Positions 46,268 through 58,600 of a stretch of 64,000 nucleotides of DNA are shown in pieces. The notes beneath the pieces are model-generated. The model made no database searches and had not been told where the DNA came from. It saw only the letters and a list, made by a program, of their open reading frames with translations. Source of the DNA: Neocallimastix lanati (nom. inval.) (Eukaryota; Neocallimastigomycota; Neocallimastigomycetes; Neocallimastigales; Neocallimastigaceae); the NCBI GenBank assembly GCA_016946835.1, contig JACVTC010000140.1, positions 17,501 to 81,500 on the forward strand, written 5' to 3'. A program made the translations under genes and the position numbers. How positions within the stretch are numbered: position 1 is the first letter of the stretch; each line of letters begins with the position of its first letter.

Positions 46268-49200
46268 CTATTTTCTCTTCTCTTTCTTATAATGTCCTTT
46301 GCATGACTTTAGAATGATCTTTTCTCCGTCTACCTCGTACACTAGTCTATCCTGCTTACTAATTCTCCTTGAATATAATCCATCCATGTCTTCCGTTAGA
46401 CGCTCCGGACGTCCAATACCTCTAAATGGATCACTTTTTATATGTGAGACTAATTCCACAGTCTTATTGTAATTATTTGGATTATTTTTCTTCCAATCTT
46501 TCAAATCTTTTAAATAATTATTATCCGTAATAACTTCCCAATCATTTACATTAGCAATATATTTCTCATCCCCGAGCAATTCAAGCGGAGTTTTAGATGT
46601 TTCAATTTTTCTTTCCAGAATTTCTTTAATTGAATTGTAATTTCGTCTAATGTTCATCGAAGATTTAAATTTGGCATTTACTATATCCAATGCCGTTTTA
46701 TCAAACTTATCTTTAATCGACACCTTTGCCCCTTTCTTGATCAGCAATTTTACCACACGAATATATCCGTTTTCTGCTGCTTCCATAAGTGCAGTTTTGT
46801 TGTAATTGTTTGTTGAATTAATACTGGCTTTTCTGAATAGTAACTCTTCAACTACATCAAAACATCCCCTTTTTGCGGCTCTGATTAACGCATTGTTTCC
46901 ATTGGTATCCTTAAGCGTAATATCTGCTTTATATTGTATCAACGACTTTACAGCTTCTAGATTTCCATTTTCAGATGCAATAATCAAGGCTGTATCATTT
47001 TGGTCGTTCCTTGCATTCACATTAATAAGAAATTTGCCTTCGATACTCTTTGCATCCAACAACATATCTATATCATTAATATTTCCTTGGTTTACGGCAT
47101 TGAAAAATTTTTCTTTAATTTCTTTGGCTGAAAGATGTTTAATCTTTTCTTTAGCTGAATCATATTGTTGACTCTTTATTATTACTTCTTTGACAAACTT
47201 ATCTTGTTGATTCTGTATTATCTCCTCTTTGATTTGCTTGTACTGTTGATTTTGTACCATTATCTTTTCCTCTTCTTCTACTTCATTTTCTTCAGTAGGC
47301 TCATAGTGTTGGCTCTGTAATATCATTTTATAAAAAATTAGATTGACAATTTTCATTCTACCACTTCTACATGCATACATCAGCGCTGTATCACCATAAA
47401 TATTTACTGAATTAATATCAATACCAGGTTGATTCAGCAATAATTTGACTATTCTTGAATTTCCTGTATCAACGGCTAATGTCAAAGGCGAAATTCTATA
47501 TATATTTTCATGGTCGTTCACATTTACTCCTTCTCTTATTAACAACTTAACGATATTCTCCTGTTCACAGTCAATAGCATTCATCAAAGGGGTAAATCCC
47601 ATTGAATTTTTCTTATTAATGTCAACACCATGTTCAATCAATAGTTTGACTATTTCTTCATGACCTTCTGTTATTGCTATTGTCAAAGGATTAAAATGTT
47701 CATTATTATCTATTTTAATTTCTGGATGATTCAACAATAGTTTAACTATTTCTGTATGTCCATACACAATAGCAAATAACAATGCATTGGTTTGAATATT
47801 ATTTTTTATATTAACATTAATATCTGGATGATTCAGTAATAATTTTACTACTTCTTTTTGTCCTTTTGCTGCTGCCAACATCAATGCAGTATTCCCTTCC
47901 ATACCTCGAAAATTAACATCAATTTTACCTTTCTGTTTCAAGAGCAACTTAATAATGTCTACACTGCCTCTAAATGAAGCAAGCATAAGTGCTGTAAATC
48001 CATTATTATTCTGGTTATTGATATTAATACTCTTTTGTTTCAATAGTAGTTCAACTATTTCTTTGTGTCCTTGAGACGCCGCAATCGTTAATGCTGTACC
48101 CTTATATATATTTTGTTTATTATAATCAATACCAGGATGCTTTAGTAATGATTTAACTACTGCTTTATGATTATTCTCTGCTGCCAGCATCAATGCAGTG
48201 CCTCCATCATCCTTTTGAATATTAACTTGGATTTTCGGGTGTTTTAACAATAAATCAACTACTTTAACATAACCTTTCTGTGCTGCCCACATTAATGCTG
48301 TGTATTTTATTATATCTTGAATATTAACATTAATATTAGACTGTTCTAACAACAATTTGACCACATTATCATTACCATTTTCTGAAGCCCAAATCAAGGC
48401 GGTACATCCTTCACTATCTTGAATATTGATATTGATATTTTTATGTTTTAGCAATAACTGCTTAACTTCTTCCTCTTGTCCATTCTTTGCTGCATATACT
48501 AACGTTGGGATATAATTCTGTAATAAATTTTCTATCTTTTTATATTCGCAATTCACAGCGATATATAATGCTGTGTATCCATAAATATTTTTGATGTAAA
48601 TGTCAGTGTTATAATGTTTTAGTAATAACTTGACTGTATCTATATTTCCTTTGTATACAGCACGGACCAAGGCTGTATCACCTTCATTATCTTTTTTATT
48701 AACGTCGATTTCAGGATATTTCAGTAATAAATCTATGACCTTGCAATGATTATTCCTTGACGCAATTATCAGTGCCGTAATTCCGTTATTACCTTGTATA
48801 TTAACGTCAATATCAGGTTCTTTTAATAACATTTCTACCACTTTGTCTTTTCCATTTTCTGCAGCACATATTAATGCTGTAAGTCCTAGATTATCTTGAA
48901 TATTGATATTGATACTAGGTTGCTTTAATAACAATTCAACAATATCTTTACGTCCAGTCTCGGCTGCATATATTAATGGAATAATATCAAAATTTTTTGA
49001 CGGGTCAGGATTTTTCATTTTTGTGTTAATATTAACAAATTTATTTTCCAGTAGAGATTTTACTTCTTTAATATTACCCAAATAAACTGTTTTTACAAAA
49101 TTTTCACTGGCTTCCTGAATACACTTTTGAAGTTTTAAAAGTCTTTCACTTACTATATTTGAATATTTACTTTTTTTTATTATTTTCACATCGGAGCCAT

Positions 49201-49417
49201 TTTTAAGCAACAAAATCATTTTTTCCTCATCACCTATTTCTTCTGCAATTGATAATACGGTATTTCCGAGGTCATCTTGATAATTTACATCAATGAGTTT
49301 GTTCCCATTTGAGTCTTTTGCATTTAAAACCCGTTGTAGAATTTCCTTATCAGAATATAATACTGTACATTTTAAAACCATCCACCCATACGGACTTCCA
49401 GAACAATTTTGTTTCAT
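46268..49417 (-). CDS. Ankyrin-repeat protein with C-terminal YoeB-like (Txe/YoeB) RNase toxin domain
   Basis: 1,049 residues, one exon. About 24 ankyrin repeats (TALxxAAxxGxxxVVxLLLxxxxIDVN type): roughly residues 45-690, then a charged Glu/Gln/Lys linker (about 690-765) and five more repeats to about 945. Residues about 956-1045 match the bacterial YoeB family (ribosome-dependent mRNA endonucleases) over its full length. The pattern includes DW near the start, DPFRGIGRPERL, GLYSRRI, DRLVYEV and CKGHY. The residues aligned with the E. coli YoeB catalytic set are all kept: E1005, R1024, H1042 and terminal-motif Y1043. Bacterial YoeB needs a partner antitoxin, YefM; none is visible here. The lack of introns and the bacterial domain suggest horizontal acquisition of the toxin part and fusion to a host-style ankyrin array. 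Activity is inferred only from conserved residues. Confidence 0.9.
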   Translation of the reverse strand: MKQNCSGSPYGWMVLKCTVLYSDKEILQRVLNAKDSNGNKLIDVNYQDDLGNTVLSIAEEIGDEEKMILLLKNGSDVKIIKKSKYSNIVSERLLKLQKCIQEASENFVKTVYLGNIKEVKSLLENKFVNINTKMKNPDPSKNFDIIPLIYAAETGRKDIVELLLKQPSININIQDNLGLTALICAAENGKDKVVEMLLKEPDIDVNIQGNNGITALIIASRNNHCKVIDLLLKYPEIDVNKKDNEGDTALVRAVYKGNIDTVKLLLKHYNTDIYIKNIYGYTALYIAVNCEYKKIENLLQNYIPTLVYAAKNGQEEEVKQLLLKHKNININIQDSEGCTALIWASENGNDNVVKLLLEQSNINVNIQDIIKYTALMWAAQKGYVKVVDLLLKHPKIQVNIQKDDGGTALMLAAENNHKAVVKSLLKHPGIDYNKQNIYKGTALTIAASQGHKEIVELLLKQKSININNQNNNGFTALMLASFRGSVDIIKLLLKQKGKIDVNFRGMEGNTALMLAAAKGQKEVVKLLLNHPDINVNIKNNIQTNALLFAIVYGHTEIVKLLLNHPEIKIDNNEHFNPLTIAITEGHEEIVKLLIEHGVDINKKNSMGFTPLMNAIDCEQENIVKLLIREGVNVNDHENIYRISPLTLAVDTGNSRIVKLLLNQPGIDINSVNIYGDTALMYACRSGRMKIVNLIFYKMILQSQHYEPTEENEVEEEEKIMVQNQQYKQIKEEIIQNQQDKFVKEVIIKSQQYDSAKEKIKHLSAKEIKEKFFNAVNQGNINDIDMLLDAKSIEGKFLINVNARNDQNDTALIIASENGNLEAVKSLIQYKADITLKDTNGNNALIRAAKRGCFDVVEELLFRKASINSTNNYNKTALMEAAENGYIRVVKLLIKKGAKVSIKDKFDKTALDIVNAKFKSSMNIRRNYNSIKEILERKIETSKTPLELLGDEKYIANVNDWEVITDNNYLKDLKDWKKNNPNNYNKTVELVSHIKSDPFRGIGRPERLTEDMDGLYSRRISKQDRLVYEVDGEKIILKSCKGHYKKEKRK

Positions 49418-49805
49418 ATTCGTATTCGATTTTATTATAATAACTGATATTGTTTATATTTTAAATATATTTGTTTAAAGCTATTATAAATAATATTATG
49501 AAATATATGTTAATTAAATATGTGGTATATAAAATAAAAAATAAAAAATAAACAAAACATGTAAATAATAATTAAAATTTATAAATTTAATTATAATGAA
49601 TTTTTTAATTAAACTATAAAATATATAATTATATTGAATAAATTATAATATATAAATATATATATTAAAATATATTTATTGCATAAAATAAACAAATTTA
49701 TAGTGGGTTAGTTTACTAAAAAAATAAAAAAAAAAAAAAAAAAAAGTTTAACATTTTTGAATTTAAAGAATTTTTAATAATTTCTTATTTTTTATTTTTA
49801 TTTTT
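49418..49805. other. Upstream region of the ankyrin-YoeB gene
   Basis: AT-rich, with a poly-A run at about 49,727-49,745. The copia 5' LTR starts about 390 bp upstream of the gene's start codon. Confidence 0.6.
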
Positions 49806-50254
49806 TATTAAAAATAAAGTTCATGATAGTTAATTAATTAAATTATATTTAAAATATTTATATAATATTAATACATTTAATGATAATATTCGTGGCTTAT
49901 ATTTAATGTAATATTGATCTATTACGTAATATATGAACTAAATTAATAAGTGATATATAAATTATAATATATATATATTTAGAATGTGGTCCATTTCGCC
50001 AATTTTTTTTTTTGAAATTTTAATAAGCCATCTATTTATTTGTGGCTTTTAAAATTTATATTATTACGCCATAAAATTTAATATAATTTTAAGTAAAAAA
50101 GAAATAAATGTATAAATAAATAAGTAAATAAATTTATATTTTTGATAAATTTAATTTTTATGTAATAATTTAAAAAGAATAAGTCTTAAAGTTATAATTA
50201 AAAAACAATAAATAAAAATAAAGACTAAATAAAAATAATTAAAAAAAATTTTCA
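49806..50254 (+). repeat. Copia 5' LTR (with nested foldback fragment)
   Basis: Aligns with the 3' LTR at 55,386-55,642. Shared blocks include TATTAATACATTTAATGATA, then CTA(T)TACGTAATATATGAAC-type, and an AATAAATAAAAATAAA...AAATAATTAAAAA end. Substantial divergence indicates an old insertion. A 151-bp segment at 49,982-50,132 is absent from the 3' LTR. The ends are roughly TA/TG...CA. Confidence 0.7.
49982..50132 (+). mobile_element. Foldback MITE fragment nested in the copia 5' LTR
   Basis: Almost identical to 15,860-16,012 (the right arm and 3' tail of the hairpin element), from GAATGTGGTCCATTTCGCC to AAGTAAATAAAT, differing mainly in T-run length. It is missing from the 3' LTR, so it arrived after the retrotransposon, and recently given the near identity. 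Confidence 0.8.
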
Positions 50255-50284
50255 GATTAAGAGTCTCAGTAACTCTAAAATAAT

Positions 50285-53200
50285 ATGGTTGAATTAAATA
50301 ATATTTGTATGAAGGATATACTAACACCAGACAATTATAATATCTGGATTTCAGAAATGGAATTATTACTCCAGATAAAAGATATTGATAATCATGTCCT
50401 AGAAATAAATTAAAATAAAATTTGGTTCAGACATCCCAGGTGCCAAGAAGGCAAACCATTTAAAAGATAAGCATCCTGTAAATCTCTATTACGAAGCAGA
50501 TGTAACAAGAGAAATTCTGAAAGCTGATGATTTAGCTAAATATTTAATAAATAACAGCACCTCAAATGAAATAAAATTAAAGCTGGATTTTCAGTGATGC
50601 TCAACATATAAAATTTGGAATACCATTGAAAAGGATAATACTAAATCAAGAGAAGAAAGAAAAAAAAAAATTAAAGAAAAAGCTAGAAACTATCATATAT
50701 AAAAAGGATGATGACATTGCCTTGTTCATCTCTGAATTAAATGTTTTTGAAGAATTAGGCCGTTTTTTTGGGAAACTCTTACTGAAGAAAAGAAATATAA
50801 TTATTGAAACAAACATCGTTTCATGTTTTGGCAAATGGAACGATAGCTATAAATTACTTAAGAATACCCCACTTCAAATATCTGAAAGAATTGAGGCAAA
50901 GAAATAAAAATACCACAATAATGCTGAATAGTCTTTGTAAACAAAAGAATAACAAGAATAACCAGAGAATGTATAAAAGGATATTCAATATATGTCATAA
51001 ACCAGGACATTTTGCAAAGGAATGTTGGTATAAAAAAAAAATAAAAATAATAATTATTAAAATAAAAATAATAATGATTAAAATAAAAATAAAAATAAAA
51101 ATAAAAATAATAGAAAAAAGAGGTGTTCATATAGATAACTTGGAAGAAAGACCAGATACCTACTACGAGTTTACCGACTCAATAATGAAAAGTACAGACT
51201 ACGACCCTGATGATGAAAGTGAGAATATGTTGCTAAGTGCTATAGCACTAAGGTGTTACAGAAAATAAAAAGAAAAGGAATATTGTGTACCCTACAAATA
51301 TAAAGTATAGCTATTATGTATCTAAGGGTGATAATAAAAAGAAGCTCCCAAACAACATAACAAGGTGGACAATTGATTCCAGAGCTAGGTGTCCTATGAC
51401 TAATAACATAGATACATTAATAAATAAGAAAAGATGTGAAGAAACAATCTTATTTGCCCATGGAGAAAGCGTTATCGCTGCATTCGTTTGAACATATATA
51501 GGATACATTAATAATACAAGATTAATATTAAAAAATGTATTATATGTACCAAAATTTAAAAGAAGTCTTCTATCCATTGATAATTTAAGTGAAAAAGGAT
51601 TTATGATAATATGATAATATTATATAAATATAATAATAAAAACTTGGTCACAATAAATATAAAATACAAAAAATATAGACTTTTAAGAATAAAATTAAAT
51701 ATGATTTTAACTAAGGTAAAGGAATAGTTTGCGATTCTTTAATAAAGACCTTAAATATAGAAAACTTAGAATTGTGGCAGAGACGTCTTGGTCATACTTC
51801 AATAGATAACAATAAAGAAGAATTAAGAAAAATCAAAACAACAGATAGATGTAGGTTTTGTAGTTATAAAATGAAAAACAAATCACATCATAAGGTTGTC
51901 AATAAAACAGAAGAGCCATTTGAGCTGATTCATGTGGATACAGTCTCTGCTCCGGATCCTTCACATTACAGCAATAATTATTTACTCACTATTTTAGATG
52001 AATATACAAGGTTTTCATAGTTATTCTTCCTTAAAAACTAATCAGATATATTCGACTCTTTCATAAAATGGTACAATAAGATAAAAAACATATTCAATTA
52101 TAATGTAAAACATGTTCGAACCCATAACCGAACTAAATTTTACAATAGAAAATACAACCAGTTCTTTGAAGATAATGGTATTGAGAATGAAACCAGTATA
52201 GCTTACACACCTCAACAAAACGGATGAGTAGAAAGACTACAAGGAACCCTTATATATAATGCAGCATCAATACTGAAGGATGGAAAACTAAACCATAAAT
52301 ATTGGGAAGATGCCATCAGAACCGCCAACTATATTCATAACAGACTGCTACTTGCAGGAAATAATAATAAAATCCCTTTTGAACTATTATATCATGAAAA
52401 GGTGGATTATGAGAAGCTAAAAATGTTTTGGTTGCCAAGTTTTCTTTTATGCGCCAAAACAGTTTAGAAGAAAATTTAATGGAACTTCCTTCCCAAGAGA
52501 ATTTTTAGGGTACATTGAAATCAATCCTACTGGATATATAGTATATGATAAGATCTATAATAAAATTATATTATCAAGAACATCCGAATTCTTTGAGGAC
52601 ACACCGGGTAATATAGCTGCTCAACTTTCAACTCCAGAAATATTCTATTTCGACAAATTTATTGAGGAAGAAGACAATATGTTTTTGAATACTTACGACA
52701 AAGAAAACCCAGAGAAAGAAGAAAACACAGAAGATGATGCGAAGATTTCAAATAATAATAATCAAGAAAATTTTTATGCCTTAATGATATTAGTAACAAT
52801 AAAACTAATAACATTAATTTGGATCAAAATAATTTTTCCCAGTCAAAACAATAACATTAATCCAAATAATTTTTTATATCCAAATAATTTAAGTTATAAT
52901 AATTATAACTATCCAAATGGCCATTTAACCTTGGTAAATAATTTAAATCCCCTAATTTATAATTTAAATAATAATCTTTCAATTTCTAATTTTAATCATT
53001 TAAATAAAAATAATTACATTCACAATGGGAAATATATAAAAGGGTATTATGATCATTTATTAACTGGTAATTATTTAAATAATTAGAGTAATTATAATAA
53101 TTTTAATAATTTAAATAATAATAATAATTTAAATATAAATCATACAAATGAAATAAATAATTTAAATTAAAATTCAACCATATAAAAGAATATTAATATA

Positions 53201-55330
53201 GGAAGTAATAAAAATTATTATAACAATTACGATAATTTAGTCTCAATAAATAATAATGGAAATGTTAACAATGTTGATCAAAATGATCAAAATGATCAAA
53301 GTTTTAATATAAGTTTAAATTTAAATTTGATAAATAAAATTGATGATAATTCAATTGAATTAAATAATATTCTGAATAACGCGACCATTAAAATAAATAA
53401 TAGTAAAAATAATACTAATGATAATAACCTAAATAATACCGTTAATAATAATGCAACAGATTTAGTAAATAAAAATAAAATAAATAATAATTTGAATGAT
53501 AATAATTCAAATGTATACAAAAAACTTGAAAAATTTAAATGTAAATAGTGAATTTAATAATTCAGAAATAAACAAAAATTTAAATAATCCAATAATGCAA
53601 ATAATATGAAAAAAAATAAGATGAATAAACTGAATTCACGTAATCACAACAATACTGATGATGAATTTAATTAAATAATTAAAAGAAGAAGAACATATAA
53701 ATGAACTACAAAATACAAATAAACAGATTATTGATAAATAATAGAGTATAAATAACATAAATAATGCAGATAGACAAACAAATTACAAATAAAGAAGATG
53801 TAAATAATAATCAAATAACACCAAAATAAAAAGAAAACATAAAGAAATAGGAAAACAAAATGCTAATAAAAAAAAAATTAAAATCATTTAATATTAAGGA
53901 TATTTTAGATAATAATTATTCATTAATCTCTAAAAATATTAATATATATTTATTATTATCTATTAACCAAGATTTATGTTAAATTTAATGTAGATATAAT
54001 TATTAGAATTCAATTTGTAAAGGAAAAGTATGGACATATTAGAATAAAAAAGATATTTAGAAGATATAATTGATAAATTTGATATAAATAAATAAAAAAT
54101 AGCAAAGAATATGATCCCAGAAGAAAATGAAAATCAAAAGACCTATGAAGATTGGTTCAATATGCTAAAGATATATAGATTTTTAAAAGATAATATAAAA
54201 AGATATTACAATAAATACCTGAAGACACTAATAAAAAACAAATTTTTTTTTTATTTAATTTTATTTTTTATTTTTTTTATTTTTTATTTTTTTTATTTTT
54301 TTTATTTTTTTATTTTTTTATTTATTATATTTATTATAATACTATATGACGCATGGGTTGTAATAGTATTAATATTTAAAAAAATGTTTTATTAAAAATT
54401 AGGTTTTATTATTAAATAAAAATTAAAATAAAAAACACAAAGAAAAGAATATTTTTTAATTATGGATTTTTACCCATATTTATATTTTTTTATAAAAGTT
54501 TAGGTTATCATGATATAAAAATAAAAGTTCCTAAAAAGTTCTTAAAAATCAAAGAATTTAATAAAAATAGAAAATAATAGAATTAAGAATATAATAGCAT
54601 AAATAATATTAAATTAAACATAAGAATTATCAAGAAATTCTCGTAATTTCTTGAACTATAAAGAAACTTCTGGATGTTTAACAATAAAATTATAAAATAA
54701 TAATAATAATAGATATGAATCAAACCCTAAGCAGTTTGATTCATGGTTATAGTTACTATCAACTATACCAGTAATAATATTTCTTAAATTTAATTTTTTA
54801 TTTAAAGTTTTATTGAAATTTTTAACGAAACATTAAAATTTAAAATTGTAAAATAACAGCATAATTGTTGAATCTATTATTGGTAATCAAAATTGCGGTT
54901 TAATATTCAGGAAAGGTCTAGATCTAAACGCTTATGTTGATTCCGACTTCGCAGAAGACAAAGCTACAAGAAAATCAACTACCGGATACATTATTTTAAC
55001 TGGCTCGACAATTGCAATATGGAATTCAAAGTTACAAAAATGTGTTTAATATCTACAACAGAAAGTGAATATTACTCAATCGATGAATGTTCAAGACATC
55101 GTTTATAGAACGAAAAATATATTTGAAGAGTTAAATATAAAATGTGATTGTATAGTTATAAATATTGACAGCAAAGCATTTATTTTCAATAGCGAAAATG
55201 AAACCATAAATCAAAAGTCAAGACACAAAGACATAAGATACCATCATATTAGAGAACTCATCAAAGAAAATTAACTATGTTAAATCAGAAAATAACCATG
55301 CAGATGGTTTTGAATAATAATTTAAAGAAT
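50285..55330 (+). pseudogene. Decayed Ty1/copia gag-pol lacking reverse transcriptase
   Basis: Remnants in order across several frames: a gag start (MVELNNICMKDILTPDNYNI, 50,285); a zinc knuckle with its first Cys lost (ICHKPGHFAKECW, near 50,990); a protease region WTIDSRARC with the active DSG changed to DSR (near 51,367); the GAG-pre-integrase block LWQRRLGHTS (near 51,773); the integrase core HVDTVSAPD...YLLTILDEYTRF (near 51,930) and YTPQQNG-type block (near 52,207); then an Asn-rich region (52,680-53,540). No reverse transcriptase YVDD block is found. RNase H reappears at 54,920-55,260 (AYVDSDFAEDKATRKST, TTGYIIL). Stops are frequent throughout. Not functional. Confidence 0.85.
52740..53550 (+). 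repeat. Asn-codon-rich low-complexity region inside the copia relic
   Basis: AAT-rich sequence reading as poly-Asn with Leu, Ile and Tyr. It lies between integrase and the place where reverse transcriptase should be. Copia linkers here are often low-complexity, but this one appears expanded. Confidence 0.6.
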
Positions 55331-55385
55331 AAATTCAGAGAATTAATATCAGAAAAGTTTTAACTATGCTAAACTTTAGGAGGAG

Positions 55386-55642
55386 TGTTAAAAATAAATA
55401 AAGTTTGTCATAGTTATTTGAATTATATTTGAAGTATGTATATGATATTAATACATTTAATGATATTTGCTATATAAGTTATTGTTGAGCTAATACGTAA
55501 TGTATGAACTACATTGATAATATACTTAAGAGTTTTTCTTTTATATTACATAAAAATTTAATTAAGGTTATTAAAAAAATAATAAATAAAAATAAATAAA
55601 GATTTAATAAAAATAATTAAAAAGTAAATAAATAAAATTTCA
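55386..55642 (+). repeat. Copia 3' LTR
   Basis: Begins TGTTAAAAATAAATAAAG directly after a purine tract (TTTAGGAGGAG, a polypurine tract) and ends near ATTTCA at 55,642. About 257 bp, matching the 5' LTR apart from the nested element. Confidence 0.72.
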
Positions 55643-58600
55643 TTATTTTTATAGTAATAAACTTTAAATTTTATTTTTCGTATTAAAATTTAATATATTA
55701 TTATTTAACTTTCCATGATTAAATTAATTCTCCTTTTTTATAAACTTTAATAATTAAATTTTTCTTATGAAATCTAGTTTAATTTTTGTAAAAAAAAAAA
55801 ATTTTTTATATTAAAAATTGAAACAATGTAAATATATTAATTTTATATATTTTTCCATTTTAAAAAAGATGTATATATTTTTTAAAGTTATATTAATATA
55901 ATGTGTAGTAAATAAAAATAAGTAAATAAATAAATAATAAAAATAATAAATGTAAAAACAATACTATATATTTTATATATTTGTATATTCATGTTTTTTA
56001 ATTTATTTATAAAAAAAACTTTCATATTAATACATTTTTTTATTTTTTTAATTATCTTATTAATTTTTTTTCTATTTCATATAATATGCATATATATATA
56101 GATAGATAGATATCTTTTCTGTAAAATATGCTGGTATAGATATTATGTAAATTGTTGATAGAAACAGATCTTGAATTAAATAAAAAAAAGTTATCAACAA
56201 CAAAAATTGGTATTTACGCAAGAATTAAGTGAATAAATATAATAATAATAACTATTCATTAATAATATTAAAAATTAAAAATATATGAAATAAAACTTTA
56301 CCTATGTAAATTTTCATAATATTTGTTATTATAATATAATGAATATAGACATTAATTACATTAATGGTTAAAATCATTAAAATTGGTATTAACTATTATT
56401 TATTTATTTAAAATTTTCTAATGCAGAATATTTATATTATATAGGTTTTTGAATCGAATATTGAGATTACTTGTTAATATAAATAAATTATTAGAACATA
56501 ATATATATAATTCATGTATTATATATTATATTATATTATATATTATATATATAGATAACATGCATATTATAATGATATAATTAATTTTTTTTTATTTTTT
56601 TATTTCAGAGAATATTTATGAAAATTTTATTAAAATTTTATAATGAATTAAAAAAGGAAAGAAAATAAATATCTTTGTAATAAAGAAAAAATGACAAAAA
56701 AAAAGAAAAAGAAAAAAAGAAAAAAAAAAAACTATAAAATAAGGTCTAATGATGAAAATAGAAAAAGAAAAAAAAAAAATAATATAAATTTTATTTTTGT
56801 GTGAAAAATTTATACAAATTGTATAGTTTAATTAATATAATTCATAAATTATCTTTTTTAATAATATATTATAATATATTGTTAATTTAGAATTTTTATT
56901 ATTATTTCTTTTAAATAGAATAAAGTTTATGGTTGTTTTACATTATAAAAAAAAATTTTTTTAAAAAAATTATAGATTACTATTTATAAATAAATAAATA
57001 AATAATTAATTAATTAAATAAATCATTTTTCTTTTATGATAGTATTTTATAATTTAATAAATATACTTCTTATTTTTATATAGGAAAATTTAAGGCTAAT
57101 TATATATATATATATATATTTTTTTGAATTTAAATATATCCATTTTTTTTTTTTGGTTTATTTTTAGGTAGAATTATATGTAATATTAAAGCAATATTTT
57201 GTACAATTATTTTTTTATTAATATTAAAATGAAATAATATTTATATATGTAATTTTTTATTATTTATATTAAAATAAAATGATATTTATATACATTTTTT
57301 TATTTTCCAATAAATTACAAAAAAAAAAAAAAAAACATCACTAAATAAATGAATAATAATAAATAAATGAATAATAATAAATAAATGAATAAATAAATAT
57401 TCTAAATTTTATACCATTTAAATTAATATGTTATTTTATTAATATATCAATTATATTAACATACTATATATTTTTATTTTTATTTTTAATTTACATAGTA
57501 TTTTTATAAAATATTTTTTTAAAAGTTATGATAAAAAATTACTTAGTAGACAATTTGAGTTATTTATTATTTATATAATAAATATATTACACTAATATAA
57601 TTAAGTATATTTTAATTTATTTAATAAATATAAATTCTATTTCTCATTTAAAATCTATAATAATAATTAATTATGAAGTATAAATTGATAAAAATTAACT
57701 TTATTTAATATAGAAATAGTAAAAAAAAAAAAAATCAATAATTAGCATTAAAATATAAATAATAAATTATTATATTATAATATTTGTCATATTCCTAATT
57801 ATTAGTTATTATTTTTATATTAGGTGAACAATAAACCGCTCTATCAAGATAATAAAAAAAGATATAAAATTATTAATTAAATTATAACCTAATATAATAC
57901 TTTTATATTTTATTATATTTATAATATATTATTAATTAAATCATTATATTAAATATTAAATAATTATTAAATATGTAGTTTAAAATTATTATAAATATAA
58001 AATGAATAAATTGATAATCCCTTAAAAAAATAAAATAAATGAAATGAATTTATTACAATTATATATTTAATATATATTATAAGAATATAATGTCAATATA
58101 TTATTCAATGAAATATTTTGGAATAATAAATTTTTCAAAAAAAATTTTTTAATGAAATTATATAATTTAAATTAGATTCTTTAATTTATTTAAGTAACAC
58201 GAAACACAATATCTAATTAAAGTTGCACAATAGCACTAATATTGATAATAAATTTTTGTAATGTAATTATTTATATAATATCATATATATATTATAAAAT
58301 TAACTATTCAAATGTTTTAAGATTTTCTATTTATTATTTTTTGGAATATAACTATAAAAGATTATATTAAAATATGAAAATTTATTATTATTGGGAAATA
58401 GATTTTTATATAATGTTCCACAATTGAAATCAACTTATTTATGTGGATGATATAGTTCGAAATAATATTCCTTTCAAATAAAAGAATTAATGCTTTAATA
58501 TGGAAATATTATTTATATTAATCATATTTTTTAAATAATATAATAAATATCATTAAATTTTTATATGTTATTAATCATTCATTTTTATTTCTCCTTCCTT

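Noticed and set aside
46806-49478. Plus-strand frames opposite the ankyrin gene
   Set aside because: Antisense shadows of the ankyrin-YoeB coding sequence.
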